This document shows, piece after piece, positions 25,227 through 32,695 of a DNA stretch of 32,695 nucleotides. Position numbers and translations under genes: made by a program. Positions within the stretch are counted from its first letter, which is position 1. The number at the start of each line of letters is the position of its first letter. Source of the DNA: Lachnospiraceae bacterium (GTDB lineage: Bacteria > Bacillota > Clostridia > Lachnospirales > Lachnospiraceae); assembly GCA_021201095.1 (NCBI GenBank), contig JAJQFO010000195.1, forward strand, positions 1 to 32,695, read 5' to 3'. The notes beneath the pieces are model-generated. The model had not been told where the DNA came from. It saw nothing but the letters and a program-made list of their open reading frames with translations, and did no database searches.

Positions 25227-26396
25227 ATGAAAACCATGAAAAAAATCACATCCCTTGTGCTCGCCGGCGCAATGACAGCGTCTTTGGCAGGCGGTGTTAC
25301 AGCTCAGGCGGCGGATGGAAAGAAATGCACGATCGGCGTAGCGTTCTACCAGGATTCCGGTCTGGCAGTGGACGCAACGAAAGCGTATCTGGAGTCTCTT
25401 TCGGATACTCTGAATGTCAGCTTTACCTATACAGTTCTGTCCATGACAGATGAAGCGGCGAATCTGACTACAGTCCAGGAGCTGATTTCTTCCGGCGTAG
25501 ATGGAATCATCTGTACGATGGATCTGGGTATGACATCCATTGTTTCCGAGTGTGAAGCAGCAGGAGTATATATTGGAGGTTATCTGTGCGATTATGATAC
25601 TTCCTACACCAGCGCATATGAGCAGGTGTTCCAGAGTGATTATTTTGTTGGTACGGTAATCGACGGACAGGCTCCGGATGATGTAACGGGCGGCACAACC
25701 TTTTTTGAAAGCCTGATTGAGTACAATGAGAGAGCGGAAGAACCGATCACCCATGTTTCGATGACTATTTTCCCGTCCTGGGCGTATCCGTCGCAGCAGA
25801 CCTTAGCAGATCAGTTTGTAGCAGCTGTAGAAGAATATAATGAGACGGCGGAAACCCCGATCACAGTAGACCCGCTGGATGAAGAAACAGATATTCTGCA
25901 GTTCACTACTATGGATTCTACCTATTTCTCAAAGCATCCGGATGCGCAGGCGATTATCAGCTTTGCAGCAGGCACCAGCTTTGTATATCCGACCATGGTA
26001 CAGTCCGGTGTAGACCTGAAGCTTTTCACGACCGGCTTTGAAGGCGGAGAAGAAGAGAACTTCGGCAGCAATGGCACCCAGACCTTCCAGCAGAACATGG
26101 TAACCGCAGTCGAGTCCATCACATATCCGCTGGTACTTCTCCTGAACGCAATCAATGGCGTGGAATTCGCTGATCAGCCGGAAGACGCAGAGCGCGTCAG
26201 CTGCTCTCAGTTCTGCATCAACAGTGATGAGGATATGGAAATCTTCCAGAACAGCATCTACTACACCGCCAACGCGGACGATGCGATGTTCACCGCTGAA
26301 GAAGTCCTGAACATGACCGCTTACGCTAATGAAGAAGCCACCTATGCGGATCTGAAGGACCTCCTCTCCCACATGACCATCGAAGATCTGCAGTAA
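25227..26396 (+). CDS. sugar ABC transporter substrate-binding protein
   Basis: A 389-residue periplasmic-binding-protein (type 1, RbsB-like) family member. AGGAGG (25211-25216) is ten bases before ATG. An N-terminal signal (MKTMKK, hydrophobic LVLAGAMTASLAGG) ends in AQA before residue 29. There is no lipobox Cys; the first Cys (C34) is beyond the cleavage site. Gram-positive binding proteins are normally lipoproteins, so this one may be released or held by another means. Typical core segments are VQELISSGVDGIICTMDLGM and later FTTGFEGG. The sugar bound is unknown, with rhamnosides, arabinosides or xylosides suggested by the enzymes downstream. Confidence 0.88.
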   Translation: MKTMKKITSLVLAGAMTASLAGGVTAQAADGKKCTIGVAFYQDSGLAVDATKAYLESLSDTLNVSFTYTVLSMTDEAANLTTVQELISSGVDGIICTMDLGMTSIVSECEAAGVYIGGYLCDYDTSYTSAYEQVFQSDYFVGTVIDGQAPDDVTGGTTFFESLIEYNERAEEPITHVSMTIFPSWAYPSQQTLADQFVAAVEEYNETAETPITVDPLDEETDILQFTTMDSTYFSKHPDAQAIISFAAGTSFVYPTMVQSGVDLKLFTTGFEGGEEENFGSNGTQTFQQNMVTAVESITYPLVLLLNAINGVEFADQPEDAERVSCSQFCINSDEDMEIFQNSIYYTANADDAMFTAEEVLNMTAYANEEATYADLKDLLSHMTIEDLQ

Positions 26397-26401
26397 TTAT
26401 T

Positions 26402-26535
26402 GTCGTCACTCGCAGAGTGACGACGAAGGCCGCGCCCGCGCCGTTCCAACGCGCAGCGTTTTATCATGAACGGCGCAAGCTGCCGCCGACCGCAAGGGAG
26501 GGGCATTTCCACAGCCCTTGCGCGAAGCGCAGGGC
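26402..26535. repeat. GC-rich multi-hairpin element between binding protein and permease 2
   Basis: Three hairpins in series. GTCGTCACTC (26402-26411) pairs perfectly with GAGTGACGAC (26415-26424) over a GCA loop. GCCGTTC (26440-26446) pairs with GAACGGC (26468-26474), enclosing AACGC-GCA-GCGTT (26448-26460). GCCCTTGCGC and GCGCAGGGC (26514-26535) pair with one bulge; GCGCAAG (26473-26479) can also pair with CTTGCGC (26517-26523). No T-tract follows. The central 26441-26505 stretch, reversed, resembles the element inside the AAA-ATPase/nuclease gene. In place it may protect the binding-protein mRNA from 3' decay. Confidence 0.75.
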
Positions 26536-26610
26536 GCGGCGAACAACCTATTGTGTAATTGAGACAGCCCGGGAAGCTTTTCCCCGCGGGGCTGGGAATC
26601 GAGGGATATT

Positions 26611-27615
26611 ATGATGAAGATAATAAAGAAAACCGGGCTGACCCTGCTTTTCCCGGTGCTGATGTTTCTGGTGATGCTGGCGATCACAGCTTCCACTGAA
26701 AAATGTTATGTAAACGGTAAACTCATTTTTCTGTCTTATGATCTGGTCAGGCAGGTCATTATCAATGCGTGTATGACGATTTGTGTGGCTCTGGCCATCT
26801 GGCTGCAGTTAAAAAACGGACGTTTTGATTTTTCCGGCGGTGCGACGATGATTCTTGCGGCGATTATCGGGGGAAATGTCGGAATGAATGTGAAAAGCGC
26901 ATGGGTGGCTCTGATTGTGGCTGTCGTTGTGGCTGTAATCTTAAGCTGCTTTACGGCTCTGGTCTATATTTTCGGACGTCTGCCGATTATCATCTGCACG
27001 ATCGGAACGACGCTTCTGTATGAATCACTGACCTATCTGGTTTTTGACGCGAACGGAATCCGCACATTTTACTCGAATGCTTCGCTGTCGTTCTTTGGGC
27101 GGATCCCCGGGGTATTTTTTCCGACAGCGCTTGCGGCTGCGGCCTTTGTGCTTTTCACTTACTTTACCTCTGCGGGAAGAAAGGGCAAGATTCTCTCCAA
27201 CAACCAGAGTGCGGGTGTCAATATCGGTATTGATGAGAAGAAGAATATTTTTATCACTTATATTTATTCTGGCATTATTCTTGGACTTGCGGCTATTATC
27301 TATGTTTCGCAGAATTCGGTGGAGCCTCAGTCGAGCCTCGCGACTTCTTCGATCATGTTCTCCTATATCGTCCCGGTGTTCATGGGCACCTTTATCGGGA
27401 TGGCCAGCTGCGATGTGATCGGAATCATCATAGCGGCTATCGGAATGGAGATCCTGAACTACGGACTGAACTGCCTGAACCTGGGGGCAGGCGGCTGGCA
27501 GCAGATTATCATGGGCGTTTTCGTGCTTGGCTTCTATGCATTCTCTGCACAGATCGGCACGATCCAGAACATCCTGAACCGGCTGACGCACAAAACCGCG
27601 AAGGCGGCGTCGTGA
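26611..27615 (+). CDS. second sugar ABC transporter permease (RbsC-like)
   Basis: A 334-residue membrane protein with about ten hydrophobic segments. ATG 26611 or 26614 both follow GAGGG (26601-26605). Weak similarity to RbsC is visible in segments such as GRFDFSGGATMILAAIIGG and NNQSAGVNIGIDEKK. It is encoded after the binding-protein gene rather than beside the first permease, so the order is ATPase, permease, SBP, permease. The two permeases could form a heterodimeric channel. GH43 follows after 19 bases, implying co-transcription. Confidence 0.88.
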   Translation: MMKIIKKTGLTLLFPVLMFLVMLAITASTEKCYVNGKLIFLSYDLVRQVIINACMTICVALAIWLQLKNGRFDFSGGATMILAAIIGGNVGMNVKSAWVALIVAVVVAVILSCFTALVYIFGRLPIIICTIGTTLLYESLTYLVFDANGIRTFYSNASLSFFGRIPGVFFPTALAAAAFVLFTYFTSAGRKGKILSNNQSAGVNIGIDEKKNIFITYIYSGIILGLAAIIYVSQNSVEPQSSLATSSIMFSYIVPVFMGTFIGMASCDVIGIIIAAIGMEILNYGLNCLNLGAGGWQQIIMGVFVLGFYAFSAQIGTIQNILNRLTHKTAKAAS

Positions 27616-27634
27616 GGATACGGAGGAATACCAG

Positions 27635-29080
27635 ATGAAGACGCAGGCTTTTAACCCTTATCTTCCAAGCTATGAATACATACCGGACGCGGAGCCGCGG
27701 GTGTTTGGCGGCCGGGTGTATATCTATGGAAGCCATGACCGTTTTAACGGCAAGGGCTTCTGCGAATTGAATTATGTATGCTGGTCGGCGCCCCTGGATG
27801 ACCTGGGCAGCTGGCGGTATGAAGGCGAGATTTATAATAAATTTCAGGAGCCCCTCTGCGACGGAGATCATCGGGCACTGCCTGCGCCGGATGCGATCCA
27901 GGGGCCGGACGGAAGATATTATCTTTACTATGCGTTTGATTATTTTGGCGTCATCTCGGTGGCGGTATGCGATACGCCGGCGGGCAAGTACCAGTTTTAC
28001 GGGTACGTTCACCACAGCGACGGAGCTCTTCTGGGCAGAAAGGAAGGAGACGGGACGCAGTTTGATCCCGGAATCTTTATAGATGATGACGGCCGCGTGT
28101 ATCTTTACTCCGGATTTGCTCCCAGACGATCCTTCTGGGAACAGCTTTCCCTTCCGGCCCCGGCCATGAGCGGAGGGATGGTGACGGAGCTGATGCCGGA
28201 TATGCTGACGGTGAAAAACGGCTCCCGCATGCTGATTCCTGGCGTGGAGGACGGCAGCGGCACCGAGTTTGAAGGGCATGAGTTTTTTGAGGCGTCTTCC
28301 ATGCGGAAAACTGGAGAACGATATTATCTGATCTATTCTTCAATCAAAAGTCATGAGCTGTGTTATGCTGTAAGTGATTATCCGGATCGGGATTTTTCCT
28401 ATGGAGGTACGATTGTCTCCAACGGGGATGTCGGCCTGAATGACCGCGATGAGGAGGAAGCTTTAAATTACACGGGAAATACACACGGAAGTCTCGTGGA
28501 AATCAACGGACAGTGGTATGTTTTTTACCACAGACAGACCAACCGCCACATGTATTCCCGGCAGGGCTGCGCAGAAAAAATCCAGATCCTGGAGGATGGA
28601 AGTATCCCACAGGTGGAGATGACCAGCTGCGGATTAAATGCGGGACCTCTTCTGGGGCGCGGAAAATATGAGGCGCGGATCGCCTGCAACCTGCTAAGCA
28701 GGGAGGGAACCCTGCAGTACGCCGAGGGTATTTCTGTATCGGAGGTTCACCCATATTTTACCCAGGATGGCGAAGACCGCGAGGATCATCCGGATCAGCA
28801 TATCGCAAATATGAGGGATGGCTCAATCGCGGGCTTTAAATATTTTGATCTGGATTTCCCGGCACGGATCGGGATCCGCTATCGTGGAAAAGGGACGGGA
28901 ACTTTTTGCGTCTCAACGGACATCGGAGGCGTGCCCCTTGTCCGGATAGAGGCCGCTCCTGCCCAGGAGTGGACAGAGCTTTGGGCAGAGATTACCGCGG
29001 AAGTAAAGGGCGTTTATCCTTTGTATATTGAGTATCAGGGAGAGGGCGCGGCGGATCTGTTGGAGTTTGAAATTCAGTGA
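27635..29080 (+). CDS. GH43 family glycosidase (arabinofuranosidase/xylosidase type)
   Basis: A 481-residue cytosolic protein with GGAGG (27622-27626) eight bases before ATG. The five-bladed propeller carries the three acidic residues: general base D18 (YIPDAEP), pKa modulator D144 (FDPGIFIDDDG) and general acid E219 (EFFEASSM). The C-terminal third (about 335-481) is a beta-sandwich of the CBM6-like type that often follows GH43 domains. GH43 enzymes release L-arabinose or D-xylose from plant oligosaccharides. With no signal it acts on sugars already imported by the ABC system encoded just upstream. No insert is present. Confidence 0.88.
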   Translation: MKTQAFNPYLPSYEYIPDAEPRVFGGRVYIYGSHDRFNGKGFCELNYVCWSAPLDDLGSWRYEGEIYNKFQEPLCDGDHRALPAPDAIQGPDGRYYLYYAFDYFGVISVAVCDTPAGKYQFYGYVHHSDGALLGRKEGDGTQFDPGIFIDDDGRVYLYSGFAPRRSFWEQLSLPAPAMSGGMVTELMPDMLTVKNGSRMLIPGVEDGSGTEFEGHEFFEASSMRKTGERYYLIYSSIKSHELCYAVSDYPDRDFSYGGTIVSNGDVGLNDRDEEEALNYTGNTHGSLVEINGQWYVFYHRQTNRHMYSRQGCAEKIQILEDGSIPQVEMTSCGLNAGPLLGRGKYEARIACNLLSREGTLQYAEGISVSEVHPYFTQDGEDREDHPDQHIANMRDGSIAGFKYFDLDFPARIGIRYRGKGTGTFCVSTDIGGVPLVRIEAAPAQEWTELWAEITAEVKGVYPLYIEYQGEGAADLLEFEIQ

Positions 29081-29275
29081 GATCCCGCAGCTCTTCGAAA
29101 ATCATAGCGGATGAAAAAGTGCCAGGCACATCGAAGACAATAGCAGATGGGAAGCCTACAATTATATCAATCGATCATAGCGGACGAACTGTGAGGTGCC
29201 GCCCTGGATGGTTGAAAGATCAACCATTCGGGCGGCACAAGATTATAATTGATAGTATCGGATGGGAAAAGAATT
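29081..29275 (+). promoter_or_regulatory. control region of the GH78 gene with a two-tier hairpin
   Basis: An outer stem GTGCCGCCC (29196-29204) / GGGCGGCAC (29230-29238) encloses an inner stem ATGGTTGA (29208-29215) / TCAACCAT (29220-29227) with loop AAGA. The inner stem matches the palindrome before the GH3 gene. TATAAT (29244-29249) follows, within TATAATTGATAG, but no -35 at 17 bases is evident. Upstream, a degenerate motif ATAGC(G/A)GA(T/C)G recurs near 29104, 29139 and 29176, about 36 bases apart. The GH78 RBS is weak (GGGAAAAG). Confidence 0.6.
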
Positions 29276-32200
29276 ATGTCATTTCAAATCAGTGAAGTCA
29301 GAGTAAATCAGATGATAGACCCGCTGGGACTGGACGAGAGGGAGCCGGTGTTTTCCTGGAAGTTTCAGTCTGATGAGCCGGGCATGCACCAGAAGCGGGC
29401 GAGAGTGCAGGTGCGCAGAAGCGACAGCGGCGAAATCTGTTGGGACACCGGCGTGCTGGAGACCGACCGTTCCATCGGCATCCGTTATGCGGGAAAAGCT
29501 CTGTGCGCGGAGACGGCATACAAGGTGCTGGTTACCGCGTGGAATCAGGATGGGGAATCGGACGCGGCGGCGGGCTGCTTTGAGACAGGGCTGCTGGATT
29601 CGTCCATGAAGGCCTGGGAAGGCGCCCGGTGGATCGGTGCGCCGGAATATTCGGTGGCGAGCGAGACGGTCAGCGTTTTCGTGCTGGAAAGTACGATTTG
29701 CGTGCAAAAGGGCGACCGCGCGGGGATTGTGTTTGGAGCCAATGATCCGAGGCTGCAGGATATGGAGAAGAATGAACTGGGGCTGGCCGGAGAAAATTAT
29801 TTCAGCTATGTGCTGAACATCGGGACGAACCCTGCGAACGTGGAGATTTATCGAGTAGGGTATGACCGTGCCGACCGGGCGGATGTGCCGCTGGCAGTCA
29901 TTCCGGTGGTTGGAATGGAGACCGGGGAGCGCATCCTTACCGAAGAAAATAAAAGAGAACCGCATAAGCTGACCGTCGAGGTCTGCGGAAATACGGCCTA
30001 TGCTTATGTGGATGGGATCAAAATCGACGAGGTTGAGCAGCAGACATTCTTCGGTACCGTGAAAGGGCCGAGAACCCTGAACCCGCTGGGCTCTACGGAT
30101 GTGACAACCTATCCGAGACTTTGTGAGATCGGATATTACGCCGGGAAAGGGACACGGGCATCCTTTGACGGGCTGCGCGTGCGGAACCTGCGGAAGCCAT
30201 GTGCGGAAATTGTTTCGCTGGATACGGAGCAGGGAAAAATATTGGATGCGGAACAGTGGAATGTTCCGGGTGAGGCGCTGGATACAGAGCAGGGGAAGAT
30301 TCTGGACGCGTCAGTGGATGCGGCTCAGGGGAAGGCTCAGTGCGAGTCGTTGGATACAGAACATGGGAAGGCTTCAGACGAGACCTCAAATGCAGCAATG
30401 CATGGGGAAATATTGGAGGACGGAGCCGGTGGCGTGATGGAAATAACGGATCCGTCGAAGCATTCCATTCCCATGCTGCGCCGGGAATTTCAGGCCTCGA
30501 GGCAGATCAAATCAGCCAGACTCTATGCGACGGCAAGAGGAATCTATGAGTGCCGGATCAACGGACAGCTGGTGTCGGGGGAGTATTTCGCTCCCGGCGA
30601 CAGCCAGTATGACAAGCATCTGTATTACCAGACCTATGATGTGACGAAGCTGATTCGCGAGGGAAGCAATGCGATTGGCTGCATCCTGGCATCCGGCTGG
30701 TGGAGCGATTCGATTACCTATACTTTATCGAATTACAATTACTGGGGCGACCGGATGAGCTTTCTTTGCAAGCTGGTGCTGCACTATGAGGACGGCACCA
30801 GAGACGTGATTACAACCAACGCCCGGGAATGGCAGTATTACGGAGAAGGCCCTTATCGATTTGCCGGATTTTTTAACGGAGAACAGTATGACGCCCGCAA
30901 AGCCGGAATCTGGGAGCAGTTTTCCATGCCTGGCTTTTCCATCGAAGGATGGAAATGTCCGGAAATCATTGCGCCAGTGTTTATCGAAGAAAACCGGACA
31001 GCGATGCCGCCCTGGCCAGCAGTGAATGCCACGGAGCCGGAGCTGGTCGGGAGTTATCAGGCTCCTGTGCGGGAGGCGGAGGTTTTTACTGCAAAGTCCA
31101 TGGCGGAGCCTGCAAAGGGAATCTATATTTATGATCTGGGGCAGGAGATCGCAGGTGTGCCTCGCATCCGGCTGCATGGGAAGGAAGGACAGCGCGTGGT
31201 GCTGCGCTTTGCGGAGATGCTTTATCCGGACAAAGCGGAATACGGCGCTCTGGCGGGAAGACTTCTGCAGGCAAATCTGCGGGAGGCATCGAACATTGAC
31301 GTCTATATCTGCGCAGGTAGAGAAGAAGAAGTATATCAGCCGCGGTTTACCTTCCATGGATATCGATATATTGAGATCAGCGGCCTTGAGGAGCCTTCGG
31401 CACTGGAAGATGTGCAGAGCATTTTGCTCTCGAGCGTGCCGCAGCTAACCGGCAGCTTCTGCTGCAGCGATGAGCTGGTGAACCGGCTGGTATCTAATGT
31501 GGGCTATAGTCAGCAGTGCAATTTTATCAGCATCCCGACCGATTGTCCGCAGCGAAACGAGCGCATGGGCTGGGTCGGCGATACGCATGTTTTCTGCAAA
31601 GCCGCCGGTTATCAGTGCGATACAAAGAATTTTTATCTGCGCTATCTGGATATGATGCGCGATCTGCAGACGGAAAACGGCCGGCTGCCAGACATTGCCC
31701 CGATCGGCGGAGGCTTTGGCGGGATCACCTATGAGAGCGCGATGATCCTGATGGTATGGGAGCTTTACCAGCAATATGGAGATCCGGATGTGATCCGGGA
31801 ATACTATGACGCGATGGACCGCTGGATGACGGCGATCGCTGCGACCGGACTGCCGGGGATGATGGCGGATTTCGGCCTGGGCGACTGGCTGGCCATGGAA
31901 GAGACCGACAACCAGCTGATCTGGAACGCTTTCTACTACAGAGATGCGAAGAGGATGGAAACCTACGCAACGGTTCTGGGAAAGGAACAGGACGCGGAAA
32001 AATATGCCAGGATCGCTGCTCAGACTAAGAAATTCTGGAATGAGACATTTCTGGAGCCGGAGACCGGACGGACGCTGACGGCGGACGGGAAGCTTTGCGA
32101 CACGCAGGGAAGCTATGCGATCGCATTGAGCTGCGGCGTGTATCGGGAAGCGGATAAAAGTACAGATCAGGAAGCAGAACTGAGCGAGTATCAAAATGCG

Positions 32201-32695
32201 GAACAGGAAACGGAGCTGGGCGTGTCTCGGAATGCAGAACGGGGATCGGAGCTGGGCGTGTCTCGGAATGTAGAACGGGGATCGAAGCAGGGCGTGTCTC
32301 GGAACGTGGATCGGGAGGCAAACCTGGAAATATCCCGGAAAATCGATCCAGAAGCCTGTCTGGAGCCATACAAGGAAACATGCAAGAAAATATATAAGCA
32401 GCAGGCATACGCGCATCTGGACCGCAAGGTTCGGGAAAGCGGTTACACCGTACAGACCGGATTTTTCGGCACCGGCGTGCTGAACGCGATGCTGAGCGCG
32501 GGCGGATACGAGGAAACTGCGGGACGGCTGCTCACCTCCACCGCTTACCCCGGATGGCTCTATCCGGTTACTCAGGGGGCGACAACCGTCTGGGAGCGCT
32601 GGAACAGCTATACGGAGGCGGACGGATTTGGCAGCAATAACGCCATGAATAGCTTTAACCATTATTCACTGGGCAGCGTCATTACCTGGCTTTAC
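29276..32695 (+). CDS. GH78 alpha-L-rhamnosidase (3' end beyond window)
   Basis: An open frame from ATG 29276 runs 1140 codons to the window edge without a stop. The N-terminus has the rhamnosidase sandwich domains (a laminin-G-like segment includes GIKIDEVEQQTFFGTV), and the (alpha/alpha)6 barrel follows. The general acid is E762 in DCPQRNERMGWVGD, ADFGLGDWL is present, and the general base is E1107 in TVWERWN, so the active site is complete. No signal peptide is present. It should release L-rhamnose from plant or bacterial glycosides. Two insert zones break the fold: about 30218-30420, with repeats of LDTEQGKILDA, and 32165-32374, with 36-bp repeats coding ELGVSRN units. Relatives have only a short loop at the second site. 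Few residues are missing at the end. Confidence 0.88.
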   Translation, partial: MSFQISEVRVNQMIDPLGLDEREPVFSWKFQSDEPGMHQKRARVQVRRSDSGEICWDTGVLETDRSIGIRYAGKALCAETAYKVLVTAWNQDGESDAAAGCFETGLLDSSMKAWEGARWIGAPEYSVASETVSVFVLESTICVQKGDRAGIVFGANDPRLQDMEKNELGLAGENYFSYVLNIGTNPANVEIYRVGYDRADRADVPLAVIPVVGMETGERILTEENKREPHKLTVEVCGNTAYAYVDGIKIDEVEQQTFFGTVKGPRTLNPLGSTDVTTYPRLCEIGYYAGKGTRASFDGLRVRNLRKPCAEIVSLDTEQGKILDAEQWNVPGEALDTEQGKILDASVDAAQGKAQCESLDTEHGKASDETSNAAMHGEILEDGAGGVMEITDPSKHSIPMLRREFQASRQIKSARLYATARGIYECRINGQLVSGEYFAPGDSQYDKHLYYQTYDVTKLIREGSNAIGCILASGWWSDSITYTLSNYNYWGDRMSFLCKLVLHYEDGTRDVITTNAREWQYYGEGPYRFAGFFNGEQYDARKAGIWEQFSMPGFSIEGWKCPEIIAPVFIEENRTAMPPWPAVNATEPELVGSYQAPVREAEVFTAKSMAEPAKGIYIYDLGQEIAGVPRIRLHGKEGQRVVLRFAEMLYPDKAEYGALAGRLLQANLREASNIDVYICAGREEEVYQPRFTFHGYRYIEISGLEEPSALEDVQSILLSSVPQLTGSFCCSDELVNRLVSNVGYSQQCNFISIPTDCPQRNERMGWVGDTHVFCKAAGYQCDTKNFYLRYLDMMRDLQTENGRLPDIAPIGGGFGGITYESAMILMVWELYQQYGDPDVIREYYDAMDRWMTAIAATGLPGMMADFGLGDWLAMEETDNQLIWNAFYYRDAKRMETYATVLGKEQDAEKYARIAAQTKKFWNETFLEPETGRTLTADGKLCDTQGSYAIALSCGVYREADKSTDQEAELSEYQNAEQETELGVSRNAERGSELGVSRNVERGSKQGVSRNVDREANLEISRKIDPEACLEPYKETCKKIYKQQAYAHLDRKVRESGYTVQTGFFGTGVLNAMLSAGGYEETAGRLLTSTAYPGWLYPVTQGATTVWERWNSYTEADGFGSNNAMNSFNHYSLGSVITWLY
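30218..30370 (+). repeat. dispersed 33-bp repeat units in the GH78 N-terminal half
   Basis: Units at 30218-30250 and 30278-30310 both encode LDTEQGKILDA, 60 bases apart. A third, shorter copy at 30350 encodes LDTEHGKA. The units are codon-multiples and lie in a Glu/Asp/Gly/Ala-rich insert before the conserved LRREFQ strand. Confidence 0.8.
32165..32374 (+). repeat. 36-bp tandem repeats in the GH78 barrel
   Basis: Five contiguous 36-base units start at 32165, 32201, 32237, 32273 and 32309, plus a partial sixth at 32345. Units 2 to 4 are nearly identical (GVSRN core); units 1, 5 and 6 are diverged. They insert about 65 charged residues between the conserved GSYAIAL helix and the TGFFGTGVL helix of the catalytic barrel. 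Confidence 0.92.

Noticed and set aside
26417-26614. 65-codon frame across the binding protein to permease spacer
   Set aside because: It reads through the hairpin-rich repeat element; composition is Arg/Ala/Pro rich as expected from GC-rich palindromes.
29077-29295. 72-codon frame bridging GH43 and GH78
   Set aside because: It overlaps the GH78 start and the hairpin; it reads through degenerate repeats without an RBS.
1-32695. tRNA, rRNA, CRISPR, reverse transcriptase or diversity-generating elements
   Set aside because: None was seen; the tandem repeats are inside genes and too short and diverged for CRISPR, and no RT or integrase frame exists.

Overview
The window looks like a chromosomal segment of a gut-type Clostridia bacterium, most likely Lachnospiraceae. 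The evidence is low-GC Gram-positive ribosome binding sites (AGGAGG, GGAGG), a high density of carbohydrate-active enzymes, RbsA/RbsC-type ABC transporters, a fused AraC-GH39 protein, and the multicopy ATPase/nuclease families common in that group. This placement is inferred from gene content only. I saw no rRNA, tRNA, CRISPR array, integrase or transposase.

Region 1 (1-11928) is a glycoside-degradation cluster on the + strand: a partial gene end, a NagZ-like GH3, an MBL-fold hydrolase, two tandem GH65 phosphorylase-type enzymes, and a GH2 enzyme. It closes with a strong rho-independent terminator. Both GH65 genes and the GH2 gene carry in-frame, low-complexity inserts made of codon-multiple tandem repeats.

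Region 2 (11930-19346) is an accessory island. It holds hicA-hicB on the - strand with a clear promoter and operator, an AAA-ATPase/PD-(D/E)XK protein, an SGNH hydrolase, a DUF4143-type ATPase, and an AlbA_2/GHKL ATP-binding protein. Most of these have their own promoter. Two gene remnants, several palindromic repeat elements and a 33-bp-phased promoter repeat lie among them. One palindromic element sits in frame inside the AAA-ATPase gene and resembles an intergenic element 12 kb away.

Region 3 (19372-32695) is a second carbohydrate locus. A - strand AraC/GH39 fusion is divergent from a + strand operon: ATPase, permease, substrate-binding protein, second permease, GH43, then a GH78 alpha-L-rhamnosidase that runs off the window. 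The likely logic is sugar uptake by the ABC system, control by the AraC fusion, and release of rhamnose, arabinose or xylose units by GH78, GH43 and GH39. The GH78 gene carries 36-bp intragenic tandem repeats, and its upstream region shares a palindrome with that of the GH3 gene at the other end of the window.

The least explained signals are (a) recurrent codon-multiple tandem-repeat inserts in four catalytic genes, (b) the palindromic repeat family with an in-frame copy, (c) the phased promoter repeats before ATPase/nuclease genes, and (d) the palindrome shared by the GH3 and GH78 leaders.
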